A stretch of DNA of 64,000 nt, taken from NCBI RefSeq assembly GCF_014646075.1, contig NZ_BMMT01000018.1:27721-91720 (forward strand). The letters are read 5' to 3'. A program made the position numbers and the translations under genes. A model generated the notes under the pieces. The model was not told the DNA's origin. It saw only the letters and a program-made list of their open reading frames with translations, and ran no database searches. Origin of the DNA: Saccharopolyspora thermophila (GTDB lineage: Bacteria; Actinomycetota; Actinomycetes; Mycobacteriales; Pseudonocardiaceae). Positions 56,329 through 64,000 of the stretch are shown here, one piece after another (within the stretch, counting starts at the first letter, position 1; the number at the start of each line of letters is the position of its first letter).

Positions 56329-57696
56329 ATGAGCATCACGATCGAGAAGCTGCGGGAACAGGTTCGCGGCGACGTCATCAGCGCTCACGACGAGCGCTAC
56401 GACGAGGTCCGGCGGGTGCACAACGCGATGATCGACCGGCACCCGCGTGCCGTCGTGCGGTGCGTCAACGCCGGGGACGTCATGGCCGGCGTCGACTACG
56501 CCCGGGAGAACGGGCTCGACCTCGCCATGCGCGGCGGCGGGCACAGCGTTCCCGGGTTCGGGACCTGCGACGACGGAGTGGTCGTCGACCTGTCGCCGAT
56601 GCGTGGCGTGCGCGTGGACCCGGCGGCGCGGACCGCGCGGGCCGAGGGCGGCGCGACCTGGGGAGACTTCAACGCGGCCACGCACGCCTTCGGGCTGGCC
56701 ACCACCGGCGGGATCATCTCCACCACCGGCATCGCCGGGCTGACGCTCGGCGGCGGCATCGGCTACCTGGCGCGCGGGCACGGGTTGTCCTGCGACAACC
56801 TGATATCCGCCGACGTCGTCACGGCCTCGGGCGAGTTCGTCGTGGCCGACGAGCAGCAGCACGACGACCTGTTCTGGGCGCTGCGCGGCGGCGGCGGCAA
56901 CTTCGGCGTGGTCACCTCGTTCGAATACCGGCTCGGCCCGGTGGGCGACATCTACGGCGGGCCGATCTTCTTCGACGTCGACCAGGCCGCGACCGTGCTG
57001 CGGTCGTTCCGCGAGATCATCGCCGACGCTCCGGAGGAGCTCGGGGCCTTCCCGGCGTTCCAGATCGCGCCGCCGCTGCCGTTCATCCCGGAGAACCGGC
57101 ACGGCGACACCCTGGTGGCCGTCGTGACGTGCTGGTCCGGGCCAATCGAGGCGGGCCCGGCCACCGTCGCACCGCTGCGTGACATCGCGCCGGTCGTCGC
57201 CGAACACGTCGGGCCGATGCCCTACCCGCTGCTCAACAGCGCCTTCGACGCGCTCGTGCCGCCCGGGCTCCAGCACTACTGGAAGGCCAACTTCGTGCGG
57301 GAGCTGACCGACGAGATGATCGACGCGCACGTCCGGTACGGGCCGAAGGTGCCCGTGGTCAACTCCACGATCCACATCTACCCCATCGACGGCGCCTGCC
57401 ACCGGGTCGCGCCCGACGCGACGGCCTTCGCCTACCGCGACGCCAACTTCGCCGCCGTCATCGCCGGGATGTGGCCGGACCCCGCCGACAACGAGGCGAA
57501 CATCGCCTGGGTGCGCGACTACTACGCCGCCACCAGCCCGCACGCGGAGGAAGGCGGATACGTCAACTTCATGGCCGGCGACGACCAGGACCGGATCAGG
57601 GCCAACTACCGGCAGAACTACGACCGCCTGGTCGAGGTGAAGCGGCGCTATGACCCGGACAACCTGTTCCACCTCAACCAGAACATCCGGCCCTGA
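56329..57696 (+). CDS. FAD-linked oxidoreductase of the berberine-bridge-enzyme type
   Basis: A 455-residue flavoprotein. PCMH/FAD_binding_4 domain (about 40-210): RGGGHSVPGFG carries the His that binds the FAD 8-methyl, and GGGIGYLARGHGLSCDNLI has a Cys at the place of the second covalent link, so bicovalent FAD is possible. C-terminal BBE domain: RYDPDNLFHLNQNI. Family oxidises alcohols, sugars or alkaloid-like substrates with O2. No signal peptide. ATG at 56329 lacks a strong ribosome site. Convergent to the nuclease gene (23-bp gap). Substrate unknown. Confidence 0.92.
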   Translation: MSITIEKLREQVRGDVISAHDERYDEVRRVHNAMIDRHPRAVVRCVNAGDVMAGVDYARENGLDLAMRGGGHSVPGFGTCDDGVVVDLSPMRGVRVDPAARTARAEGGATWGDFNAATHAFGLATTGGIISTTGIAGLTLGGGIGYLARGHGLSCDNLISADVVTASGEFVVADEQQHDDLFWALRGGGGNFGVVTSFEYRLGPVGDIYGGPIFFDVDQAATVLRSFREIIADAPEELGAFPAFQIAPPLPFIPENRHGDTLVAVVTCWSGPIEAGPATVAPLRDIAPVVAEHVGPMPYPLLNSAFDALVPPGLQHYWKANFVRELTDEMIDAHVRYGPKVPVVNSTIHIYPIDGACHRVAPDATAFAYRDANFAAVIAGMWPDPADNEANIAWVRDYYAATSPHAEEGGYVNFMAGDDQDRIRANYRQNYDRLVEVKRRYDPDNLFHLNQNIRP

Positions 57697-57719
57697 CCCC
57701 ACGCCCGTCGATCCGAACG

Positions 57720-59516
57720 TCAAGGCCGCCAGAAGCGGATGCGGGTGATCTGCGGGTCGTGATCACTGGCCTGGTCGGCGAACTCCGCGTTGGTGTGCAC
57801 CAGGTCGTAGTCGGCGTCGACCGCGCGGCTGACCAGGATGTGGTCCAGCTGCTGGGAGTTGCCCTCGTGGACGTAGCTGTAGCGCTCCACCGGCGGCAGT
57901 TCCGCAGCCAGCGGCACCAGCGCCGCCCCGTCGGTCAACGGCGCCAACGCCGGGGAGAAGCCGTAGTCGTTCAGGTCGCCGAGCACAACCACCCGGGCCG
58001 CCGGGTCGATGGCCAGCACCTCGTCGACGAACCCGCGGACCAGGCGGGCCTGCTGTGCGCGCTGCTCCGCCGAGACCCGCGCGGGCGGCTGGAACCGGCC
58101 GTGCAGCGGCTGATCGTCACCCTTGGACGTGAAGTGGTTGGCCACCACGATCACCGGTGCGCCGCGGAACAGGAACTCGCCGACCAGCGGTTTGCGGCTG
58201 TCCCGCCACGCCGGGTCGGTCGGGGCGATGCGGCCGGGCGACGCGCTCAACGCCACCCGCTCGCCGTGGGCCACCGGGTGCACCGGCGTGGTCGCATCCC
58301 CGCCCGGACGGTCCACGAAGGACACCCGTGCCGGGTTGAACAGGAACGCGACCCGGATGTTGCCGCCCGGTTGGCCGCCGTCGGCGTTGTTGCGCGGGTC
58401 GATCTGCCGCCACAGGTAGCGCGGGCCGCCCGCCGCCGCGATGGCGTCAGTGAGCTGCCGCAGCGTCTGGTCCGCGGCCACCACGCCGTCGTCGGTGGGG
58501 CCGGTGTTGTCCTGGACCTCCTCCAGCGCCACGACGTCCGGTGCCGCGAGCCGGTCCACGATGCCCTCGGCGAGCCGGTCGACCCTGGCCTGGTCGGCCC
58601 CGGCGGCGAGGTTCTCCACGTTGTAGGTGGCGATCGCCAGCTCGTCGCGGCCCTGCGGCCGCGTGGTCTCGGGGCGCAGGCCGCCCGGCACGTGCCCGCC
58701 CAGCCGCGTCGCCGCCAGCACGTACCCGCCGAAGCGGCTGTAGTCCAGCGGCCCTTGCGTGGCGCCGAGCAGCTGGTCGCCGACGTTGGCGGCGGGGAAC
58801 GCGTCACCCCCGAGGGACTCGACCCTGAGGCGACCGGAGTTCGGGTCGGTGTAGCCGGTGTAGGTGGTGCCGCCGCGCTCGTTGGCGTTCTGGTCCGGTT
58901 TGGACGTGACCCACAGCGCCCGGTGGGCGTCGGTCGGACCGACCACGCGCGCGTTGTCGACGCGCACCACCATGCCCTCGCGCGACTCGTAGAAGTCCAG
59001 TGCGTAGCGCTCCGGCTCCAGCGGCCGCTTGTCGATGTTGCCCTCCTGCGGCGCGTACTCGACCGGCACCGAGTCCGGCCCCAGCACCTCCACCGGCGCA
59101 CTGCCGCGGCCGGTGATCCGCCAGCTCGCCCCGGTCAGCTCGGTGACCGACTGGTTCGGGGTGGTCTCCGGCGTCTCGCCCTCCGCCGTCGGGTAGTGCT
59201 CCGCGACGACCCCGGTGACGGTGACCGCGTCGCCCACCGCGACAGCCGGGGTCTGCTCACCGGTGAACACGAAGAGGCCCTCGCTGGTCCGTGGGTCCGC
59301 GTCCGCTTCGGGGTCCTGGAACCAGAACCCGCGGGTCGAGCCGTACCCGCGCACCCCGGTCACCACGCCGACAACGTCGGCGACCCGCCGCCCGACCAGT
59401 GGCGACACCCGCGCGGTGCCCTGGATGTCGCGAATCCGGACCGTCTCCCGCGCGGTCGCGGCCGGGGCGATCGACAGCAGCACCGCGGTGGCGGCGAGCA
59501 GTGACGTGACGCGCAC
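57720..59516 (-). CDS. Secreted endonuclease/exonuclease/phosphatase-family nuclease
   Basis: A 598-residue extracellular nuclease. Sec signal peptide (residues 1-22, MRVTSLLAATAVLLSIAPAATA). An OB-fold-like region with VVTGVRGYGSTRGFWFQDPEAD (about 49-70) as in ExeM/NucH-type nucleases, then the DNase-I-like catalytic domain from about residue 290: ATYNVENL, VALEEVQDN, NHFTSKGDD, VVLGDLNDYG and QLDHILVS, ASDHDPQ. These carry the metal-binding Glu, Asn, Asp and catalytic His residues. Likely degrades extracellular DNA for nutrients. GTG start at 59516. Confidence 0.93.
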   Translation of the reverse strand: MRVTSLLAATAVLLSIAPAATARETVRIRDIQGTARVSPLVGRRVADVVGVVTGVRGYGSTRGFWFQDPEADADPRTSEGLFVFTGEQTPAVAVGDAVTVTGVVAEHYPTAEGETPETTPNQSVTELTGASWRITGRGSAPVEVLGPDSVPVEYAPQEGNIDKRPLEPERYALDFYESREGMVVRVDNARVVGPTDAHRALWVTSKPDQNANERGGTTYTGYTDPNSGRLRVESLGGDAFPAANVGDQLLGATQGPLDYSRFGGYVLAATRLGGHVPGGLRPETTRPQGRDELAIATYNVENLAAGADQARVDRLAEGIVDRLAAPDVVALEEVQDNTGPTDDGVVAADQTLRQLTDAIAAAGGPRYLWRQIDPRNNADGGQPGGNIRVAFLFNPARVSFVDRPGGDATTPVHPVAHGERVALSASPGRIAPTDPAWRDSRKPLVGEFLFRGAPVIVVANHFTSKGDDQPLHGRFQPPARVSAEQRAQQARLVRGFVDEVLAIDPAARVVVLGDLNDYGFSPALAPLTDGAALVPLAAELPPVERYSYVHEGNSQQLDHILVSRAVDADYDLVHTNAEFADQASDHDPQITRIRFWRP

Positions 59517-59627
59517 TTCGGCTTCCCCTCGCCAGGCGACATGATCACGCCAAGCTACCCGACCTCGCCGACCACCGACACACGATCAAGCGACATGACC
59601 GGAAGTGGCCGGGGAACCCGCGGCATG

Positions 59628-59664
59628 ACGAAGGGCCGGTCCCGTTCGGGAACCGGCCCTTCGT
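59628..59664 (-). terminator. Terminator of tRNA-Ser(CGA)
   Basis: ACGAAGGGCCGGT (59628-59640) pairs with ACCGGCCCTTCGT (59652-59664); an inner CCCG/CGGG stem closes the loop. On the minus strand it starts four bases after the tRNA 3' end. Confidence 0.8.
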
Positions 59665-59668
59665 CGAG

Positions 59669-59754
59669 CGGTAGCGGTGGGATTCGAACCCACGGTGGCT
59701 GTTAACCACACGCGCTTTCGAGGCGCGCTCCTTCGGCCGCTCGGACACGCTACC
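59669..59754 (-). tRNA. tRNA-Ser(CGA)
   Basis: Acceptor GGTAGCG (59748-59754 on the minus strand) pairs with CGCTACC (59670-59676), discriminator G at 59669. Anticodon loop CTCGAAA gives CGA. A long variable arm and GGTTCGAATCC T-arm confirm class II serine tRNA; 86 nt. CCA not encoded. Confidence 0.95.
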
Positions 59755-59798
59755 GCCAGCAAGGGTACCGGCCGCCTCCGTCGGCCCTGCGAAGGGGG

Positions 59799-60359
59799 TC
59801 ATCGCCAGGCCCGCATCTGGTCCGCGAGGGTCGCGCGGGCCCGCGAGAGGCGCCCGCGCACCGCCTGCTCCCCAGCGCCCACGCGGCGGCCGATCTCGAC
59901 GTAGGACAGGCCGTCGACCTCGGCGAGCAGCCAGACGTCGCGCTGCCGGGTGGGCAGGCCGGCCAGCGCCCGCCGCAGCGCCAGCATGCCCGCCCCGGCC
60001 TCGACGGCCCGCTGCGGATCGACCACCAGCACCGCGGCCCCCACCGCGGTGCGGTTCTCGGGCACGGTCTCGACCGGATCGGTGCGGCGGGTGCGCCTGC
60101 GCCGCAGCACGATCAGGCAGTTGCGCCGTGCGACCTGGAACAACCAGGTGCGCAGCGCCGCCGGTGCGACCAACTCGCCGGCCCGCCGCCACACCGTGAC
60201 GAACACGTCCTGGACGACGTCCTCGGCCTCGGCGCGATCGCCGAGCATCCGCAGCGCCATACCGAGCACGGCGTCGGAGTAGCGGCGCACCAGCCGCTCG
60301 AAGGCGTCGGCATCGCCCGCCGCGATGCACGCGGCCAGATCCGCATCGGTCGGCTCCAC
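59799..60359 (-). CDS. ECF-type RNA polymerase sigma factor
   Basis: A 186-residue sigma-70 family protein: region 2 (residues 15-85, FERLVRRYSDAVLGMALRMLGDRAEAEDVVQDVFVTVWRR pattern with the DVVQDVF -10 recognition helix) and region 4 (about 125-182, LAGLPTRQRDVWLLAEVDGLSYVEIGRRVGAGEQAVRGRLSRA). It directs transcription of a stress regulon. No anti-sigma gene adjoins; the nearest neighbour is a tRNA downstream. GTG start (60359). Confidence 0.92.
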   Translation of the reverse strand: MEPTDADLAACIAAGDADAFERLVRRYSDAVLGMALRMLGDRAEAEDVVQDVFVTVWRRAGELVAPAALRTWLFQVARRNCLIVLRRRRTRRTDPVETVPENRTAVGAAVLVVDPQRAVEAGAGMLALRRALAGLPTRQRDVWLLAEVDGLSYVEIGRRVGAGEQAVRGRLSRARATLADQMRAWR

Positions 60360-60433
60360 GTCACCCCCCGCAACGCAATGAGTCCGCCCCGCTGATGCGA
60401 GACGGACCCATCGTCACAGTCCGGGGTGGTCAT

Positions 60434-60455
60434 CGGGGAGCGGACAAGCTCCCCG
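60434..60455 (-). terminator. Terminator after csbD-like gene
   Basis: CGGGGAGC (60434-60441), GGACAA loop, GCTCCCCG (60448-60455): perfect 8-bp stem, 20 bp beyond the CsbD stop. Confidence 0.75.
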
Positions 60456-60475
60456 ACCCGGTGAAACGCACGGGA

Positions 60476-60688
60476 TCATTCATCCCGGCGGAAGCGCTCC
60501 CGGGTGTCCTCGACCGCGCCGGCAGCTCGGTCCTTGACGTCCTGGCCGGCCTCCTTGGCCTTGCCCTCGAGCTCGTCGCGCTTGCCCGCGTTCTCCAGGT
60601 CCTCGTCGCCGGTCGCCCGGCCCACCGCCTCCTTGGCCTTCCCGGCGAGCTGTTCCGCCCGCTGCTTGGCCTTGTCGAACACACCCAT
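60476..60688 (-). CDS. CsbD-family stress protein
   Basis: A 70-residue, highly charged helical protein: MGVFDKAKQRAEQLAGKAKEAVGRATGDEDLENAGKRDELEGKAKE, the CsbD pattern of Lys/Ala/Glu repeats and the Asp-x-x-Leu-Glu-x-x-Gly-Lys centre. CsbD-like proteins accumulate in general stress; biochemical role unknown. ATG at 60688 has GGAGCGAG. Lies after tadA (69-bp gap) on the same strand. Confidence 0.9.
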   Translation of the reverse strand: MGVFDKAKQRAEQLAGKAKEAVGRATGDEDLENAGKRDELEGKAKEAGQDVKDRAAGAVEDTRERFRRDE

Positions 60689-60756
60689 CGTCTCGCTCCG
60701 TCCCTCGGAATTGCCTGCACTCCGTGGGGTACCCGCTGCGGCCGATCGCACCCGTG

Positions 60757-61233
60757 TCACGAGCGGTGGTGGGTGAAGAACTCCTCCAGCACGGCCGCGC
60801 ACTCGTCGGCCAGCACGCCACCGACCACCTCGGGCCGGTGGTTGAGGCGGCGGTCCCGCACCACATCCCACAGCGAGCCCACCGCACCGGTTCGCGGCTC
60901 CCACACCCCGAAGACCACCCTGGCCACCCTGGCCAGCACCAACGCGCCCGCGCACATGGTGCACGGCTCCACGGTGACCGCGAGCGTGCAGCCCTCCAGC
61001 CGCCAGCCGTCGCCGTGCACGGCCGCCGCCGCGCGCAGCGCGAGGATCTCGGCATGCGCCGTCGGGTCCCGCAGCGCCTCCCGCTGGTTGTGCGCTCGCG
61101 CCAGTACCCGTCCCACCGGGTCGACCACCACCGCGCCGATGGGCACGTCGCCGGTGGCGGGCGCCTCGGCGGCGACCTCGAGCGCGGCCCGCACCAGGTC
61201 GGCGTCCCCGGCGCGGCCTTTCGAGCCGATCAC
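60757..61233 (-). CDS. tadA: tRNA(adenosine34) deaminase TadA
   Basis: A 158-residue deaminase that converts A34 of tRNA-Arg(ACG) to inosine. Zinc motifs HAE (His60, Glu62 proton donor) and PCTMC (Cys91, Cys94). C-terminal FFTHHRS resembles the family tail. Overlaps the preceding gene by 4 bp (ATGA). The gene order partner-tadA, divergent from tyrA, matches Mycobacterium Rv3753c-Rv3752c and Rv3754. Confidence 0.96.
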   Translation of the reverse strand: MIGSKGRAGDADLVRAALEVAAEAPATGDVPIGAVVVDPVGRVLARAHNQREALRDPTAHAEILALRAAAAVHGDGWRLEGCTLAVTVEPCTMCAGALVLARVARVVFGVWEPRTGAVGSLWDVVRDRRLNHRPEVVGGVLADECAAVLEEFFTHHRS

Positions 61234-61718
61234 TGGTCCAGATTCTCCAACAGCTTCGCGAAGTCGTCACCGAAGCCGCAGCGCTGCGCGATCATCTCCA
61301 GCTGCTCGTCGGGGTAGAGGTCGACCTCTTCGATGATCACCAGCAGTTCGCCCTCCGGCAGGCCCAGGTCGGCCAGGATCGCCAGGTTGCCCTCCGGCCA
61401 GACCTCCTCGTCGTCCTCGTCCGGGGGGTCGACGCGCAGCAGGTCGAGGACGTCCGCCGCGATGTCGTAGTCCAGCGCCGCCGCCGCGTCCGACAGCAGC
61501 AGGTCCACTCCACCGGGCACCGGCCTGATCAGCACGAAGAACTCGTCGTCCACATTGCACATGCCGAACACCGCGCCGGTGGAGCGCAGCTCGCGCAGCG
61601 CCGTGATGCAGGCGTCGAGGCCGGTCAGCACCGATTTGTCCATCATGCTGCACCGCCACCGCCCGTCCTCCCGCACGACGGCGACGGCGAAGCCCGCGAC
61701 CGGCTCCTGCACCGTCAT
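61230..61718 (-). CDS. tRNA adenosine deaminase-associated protein
   Basis: A 162-residue, strongly acidic protein, with N-terminal beta strands (GFAVAVVREDGRWRCSMMD), a central SDAAAALDYDIAADVLDLL helix and an end rich in Glu/Asp (LLVIIEEVDLYPDEQLEMIAQRCGFGDDF). It is the conserved actinobacterial partner of TadA; molecular function unknown. ATG at 61718 (MTVQEP) is preferred over 61757. Coupled to tadA by a 4-bp overlap. Confidence 0.9.
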   Translation of the reverse strand: MTVQEPVAGFAVAVVREDGRWRCSMMDKSVLTGLDACITALRELRSTGAVFGMCNVDDEFFVLIRPVPGGVDLLLSDAAAALDYDIAADVLDLLRVDPPDEDDEEVWPEGNLAILADLGLPEGELLVIIEEVDLYPDEQLEMIAQRCGFGDDFAKLLENLDQ

Positions 61719-61919
61719 GAGGACACCGTAAAGCGTACTTACGCCACCCGAAAGCACTATTGCGCCGTCGTAACCTTCCGAGCATCATTTGCCGCTCAAC
61801 CGGGTAGGGAGGTGCGCGGCTCGTCCGCTTCGTGGTGGGCGCGAGTCGCCGGGCACGCAGCGTGGCGTACCGCGCATGGGGCTGCGCGGTCACCGGGCGA
61901 GGTCGGGCAGGATGGGCCA

Positions 61920-62888
61920 ATGCGTGCCGTGTGCGTGATCGGACTGGGACTCATCGGCGGCTCCGTGCTGCGGGCCGCCGCCTCCGCCGGGCGCCCCGCC
62001 TGGGGCAGCACCGCATCGGAGGTGGACGCCACCGCCGCGCGGGCGGACGGCTTCGAGGTGCTGTCGACCGAGCAGGCCCTGCGGCGGGCCGCCGCCGAGG
62101 ATGCGCTGGTGGTCGTCGCGACGCCGTTGACCGCGGTGCGCGCAGTGCTGCGGGAGGTCGCCGAGCACGCCCCGGAGGCGTGGCTGACCGATGTGGTGAG
62201 TGTGAAGGGGCCGGTCGCGGCCGAGGTGCGCCGGACGCTGCCCAGCGCCCGCTACGCCGGGGGGCACCCGATGGCCGGGTTGTCCGCTTCCGGGTGGTCG
62301 GCCGGATTCGCCGAGCTGTTCGCCGGTGCGGCGTGGGCGGTGACCGTCGAGGAGGACACCAAGGTCGCGGCGTGGCGCGAGGCCGCGCACCTGGCCCTGG
62401 ACTGCGGGGCCCAGGTGGTGCCGACCTCGGCCGCCGCGCACGACTCCGCGGTCGCCCGCATCTCGCACCTGCCGCACGTGTTCGCCGCGGTGCTCGCCGC
62501 GGTCGGGTCGGACGGGGGCCCGCTGGCCCTGTCGCTGGCCGCCGGGTCGTTCCGGGACGGCACCCGGGTGGCCGGCAGCGACCCCGACCTGGTGCGCGCG
62601 ATGACCGAGGGCAACCGGGACGCGCTGCTGGACGCCGTCGACGACGCCCTCGGCCGGCTCGGCGCGGCGCGCGGCTCGCTCGCCTCCACCGGCAGCCTCA
62701 AGTCCACAGTGGATGCGGGTTGTGCGGCGCGGGCCGATCTGGAGGAGCTGGCCGACAGCCCCCGGACGAGCAGCACGGTGCCGCTGGACGCCGCCGGGCT
62801 GGCGCGGCTGCGCGAACTCGGCGAGCAGGGCGGGCGCGTGGTGGCGCTGTCCGCGGACGCCGCGAGCGTCGAGAGCCCCGAGCTGTGA
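61920..62888 (+). CDS. tyrA: Prephenate dehydrogenase
   Basis: A 322-residue enzyme of tyrosine synthesis, oxidising prephenate to 4-hydroxyphenylpyruvate with NAD(P). Rossmann motif VIGLGLIGGSV (residues 6-16), GGHPMAGLSASGWSAG (about 113-128, catalytic His) and the dehydrogenase helices with ISHLPHVFAAVL. ATG at 61920 after CAGGAT. Divergent from the TadA-partner gene; strong terminator follows at 62891. Confidence 0.95.
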   Translation: MRAVCVIGLGLIGGSVLRAAASAGRPAWGSTASEVDATAARADGFEVLSTEQALRRAAAEDALVVVATPLTAVRAVLREVAEHAPEAWLTDVVSVKGPVAAEVRRTLPSARYAGGHPMAGLSASGWSAGFAELFAGAAWAVTVEEDTKVAAWREAAHLALDCGAQVVPTSAAAHDSAVARISHLPHVFAAVLAAVGSDGGPLALSLAAGSFRDGTRVAGSDPDLVRAMTEGNRDALLDAVDDALGRLGAARGSLASTGSLKSTVDAGCAARADLEELADSPRTSSTVPLDAAGLARLRELGEQGGRVVALSADAASVESPEL

Positions 62889-62890
62889 AA

Positions 62891-62922
62891 GAGGGGCCGC
62901 CCTGTGCGTCAGGCGGCCCCTC
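62891..62922 (+). terminator. Terminator of tyrA
   Basis: GAGGGGCCGCC (62891-62901) pairs with GGCGGCCCCTC (62912-62922), ten-base loop; it begins two bases after the stop codon. Confidence 0.85.
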
Positions 62923-63208
62923 CATGATCCGCTCCGACCACTGCCGGGCGGGACGGCCCTCACCTGGTCCCGCTCGCCAGCCTGGGCCAGGCGGCGATGT
63001 CGTCGGACGGTGCGTCCCGCCCACTCCTGTCGTGCGCTCGGGCTGACCTGCCGCACAGCCCTCCAACGCGCGGATCGACGCTAAGCCCACGCGGCCGGGT
63101 GCGCCTGCCGTTGTCGCCCGGCGGAGGGGCGTGGCAGGGCTGTTTGCCACTTCCGGGCGACCCGTTGCCCCGCGACCGGATTCCGCGCTACCGTCATGCC
63201 TGACCGGT
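62923..63208. other. Intergenic region without a convincing gene
   Basis: About 290 bp between the tyrA terminator and the TetR operator candidate. Frames on both strands are short, lack ribosome sites and have no family-like sequence. It probably carries only upstream regulatory DNA of the TetR gene. Confidence 0.5.
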
Positions 63209-63231
63209 TGACCAGATTTCGTTTTTGGTCA
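63209..63231. promoter_or_regulatory. TetR operator/promoter candidate
   Basis: TGACCA (63209-63214) and TGGTCA (63226-63231) form a dyad with 11-base AT-rich centre, just ahead of the TetR start; TTGACC (63208-63213) could also be a -35 hexamer. Autoregulation would be typical. Confidence 0.5.
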
Positions 63232-63271
63232 TCCAGTCACCCGAGTGGCCGAACGACCTCCGGAGGCGCCC

Positions 63272-63964
63272 ATGCCGCAGCCCGACGACCGTGCCGACCG
63301 CATCCTCGACGCGGTCGGCGAGCTCATGGTGCGGTTGGGCTACCGGAAGGTGACCATCGAGGACATAGCCAGGCAGGCGGGCATCGGCAAGGGCACCGTC
63401 TACCTGCACTGGCGCACCAAGGAGCGGCTGTTCGAGTCGCTCGTCCTGCGCGAGTCGACGAACGTCATCGACGAACTCGTCAGCGGGTTGCGCCGCGACC
63501 CCGAGGAGGTCCGACCGCACCGGTTCCTGCGGTCGTCCTTCCTGGCCGTGCAGCGCCGACCGCTGATGCGGGCGCTGGTCACCGGCGACACCGAACTGCT
63601 GGGCAACCTCAAGCGCAGCTCCGCCCAGCTGCAGGGGCAGGAGTACACGGAGCGGTACTACGAGCTGATCACCAAGTACGGCCTGGTGCGCGACGACGTG
63701 CCCCACCTGGCCTTCTCGATGAACGCGGCGGTCACCGGGTTCTACCTGGTGGACAACATCAATCCATACCTGGGGGGACTCGACGACGACGCCAGGGCCG
63801 ACGCCCTGGCGCAGACCGTCCGGCGCGCCTTCGAACCCGCCGACGGCCCGGACCGCGCGACGCTGACCGCCGCCGCGGCCGAGATCAGCGCGCTGTTCGA
63901 CGACATCAACGCGACCTACCGGAAGTGGATCTACACCACCGATCCGAAACCCGAGCGCACCTGA
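63272..63964 (+). CDS. TetR-family transcriptional regulator
   Basis: A 230-residue repressor. Helix-turn-helix (about 11-57: RILDAVGELMVRLGYRKVTIEDIARQAGIGKGTVYLHWRTKERLF). C-terminal ligand domain of mostly helices, with FYLVDNINPYLGG and a tail of Asp/Ala-rich helices. The ATG at 63272 is chosen over the GTG at 63245, since GGAGG stands five bases before it. The next gene begins at 63998 in the same direction (33 bp gap), so it may be regulated with it. Confidence 0.9.
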   Translation: MPQPDDRADRILDAVGELMVRLGYRKVTIEDIARQAGIGKGTVYLHWRTKERLFESLVLRESTNVIDELVSGLRRDPEEVRPHRFLRSSFLAVQRRPLMRALVTGDTELLGNLKRSSAQLQGQEYTERYYELITKYGLVRDDVPHLAFSMNAAVTGFYLVDNINPYLGGLDDDARADALAQTVRRAFEPADGPDRATLTAAAAEISALFDDINATYRKWIYTTDPKPERT

Positions 63965-63997
63965 CCGGCGGCGCTCGCCGTCACAAAGGGGCACCAC

Positions 63998-64000
63998 ATG
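63998..64000 (+). other. Probable start codon of a gene continuing beyond the window
   Basis: The last three bases are ATG, preceded by AAAGGGG at a normal distance (seven bases). A gene co-directional with the TetR regulator probably starts here; nothing of its product is visible. Confidence 0.45.

Noticed and set aside
60113-60433. Reading frame overlapping the sigma factor and extending upstream as a possible anti-sigma gene
   Set aside because: It lies on the same bases as the sigma region 2, lacks a membrane helix or zinc motif, and has no ribosome site.

Overview
The window comes from a high-GC actinobacterium, most likely Pseudonocardiales (Saccharothrix/Amycolatopsis/Allokutzneria-like relatives). 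The evidence is very strong GC3 bias, GTG/TTG starts, WXG100/EspG type VII secretion genes, DUF3558 lipoproteins, EspG- and PPE-like tails, an iniBAC-like locus, a furA-katA pair and mycobacteria-like core synteny (ask-asd, leuA, recR-ybaB, dnaX, tadA and its partner, tyrA). I see no transposase, phage gene or CRISPR array.

Layout. 1-3.2 kb: tail of a type VII (ESX) accessory cluster: partial small protein, lipoprotein, a single-base-frameshifted PPE-like substrate, and an EspG-like chaperone. 3.3-5.6 kb: Dps, an FMN reductase and an HSL-type esterase. 5.7-14.6 kb: the most striking block, an ini-type stress locus. A LuxR/AAA regulator and a membrane-anchored Hsp70 are divergent from an IniB-like repeat protein and two coupled dynamin-like GTPases, with a palindromic operator candidate between the two arms. 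14.8-18.4 kb: katA, its Fur-family regulator and a sugar kinase. 18.5-21 kb: asd-ask with an internal beta-subunit start and an intrinsic terminator. 21-27.2 kb: mannosyltransferase, nitroreductase, a frameshifted hydrolase with a divergent LysR gene, a small zinc-finger protein, and a kynureninase-like protein without the PLP lysine.

27.3-32 kb: two tandem paralogous small membrane proteins, leuA with a leucine-rich leader peptide and attenuator, DedA, and an enolase-superfamily protein with a degraded active site. 32-36 kb: a TIM-barrel hydrolase-like pair, then an ESX-like small protein coupled to a toxin-like large protein. 36-41.5 kb: two regulators sharing an unusual N-terminal domain (one membrane-anchored, one STAND/TPR), a DUF2510 protein and a beta-propeller lipoprotein. 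41.6-44.4 kb: LysR/EamA pair, remnant of a secreted M1 aminopeptidase, and a zinc-ribbon microprotein. 44.5-50.4 kb: a complete peptide ABC importer operon. 50.6-55.8 kb: recR-ybaB, an S9 peptidase, dnaX and the SRP RNA. 56-64 kb: two tRNA-Ser genes, a FAD oxidase, a secreted nuclease, an ECF sigma factor, CsbD, tadA with its partner, tyrA and a TetR regulator.

Three genes look broken: two by one base (either real or sequencing errors) and one by internal deletions. Two others keep full length but lack family catalytic residues. All functions are inferred from protein and DNA sequence read by eye; no database search was run.
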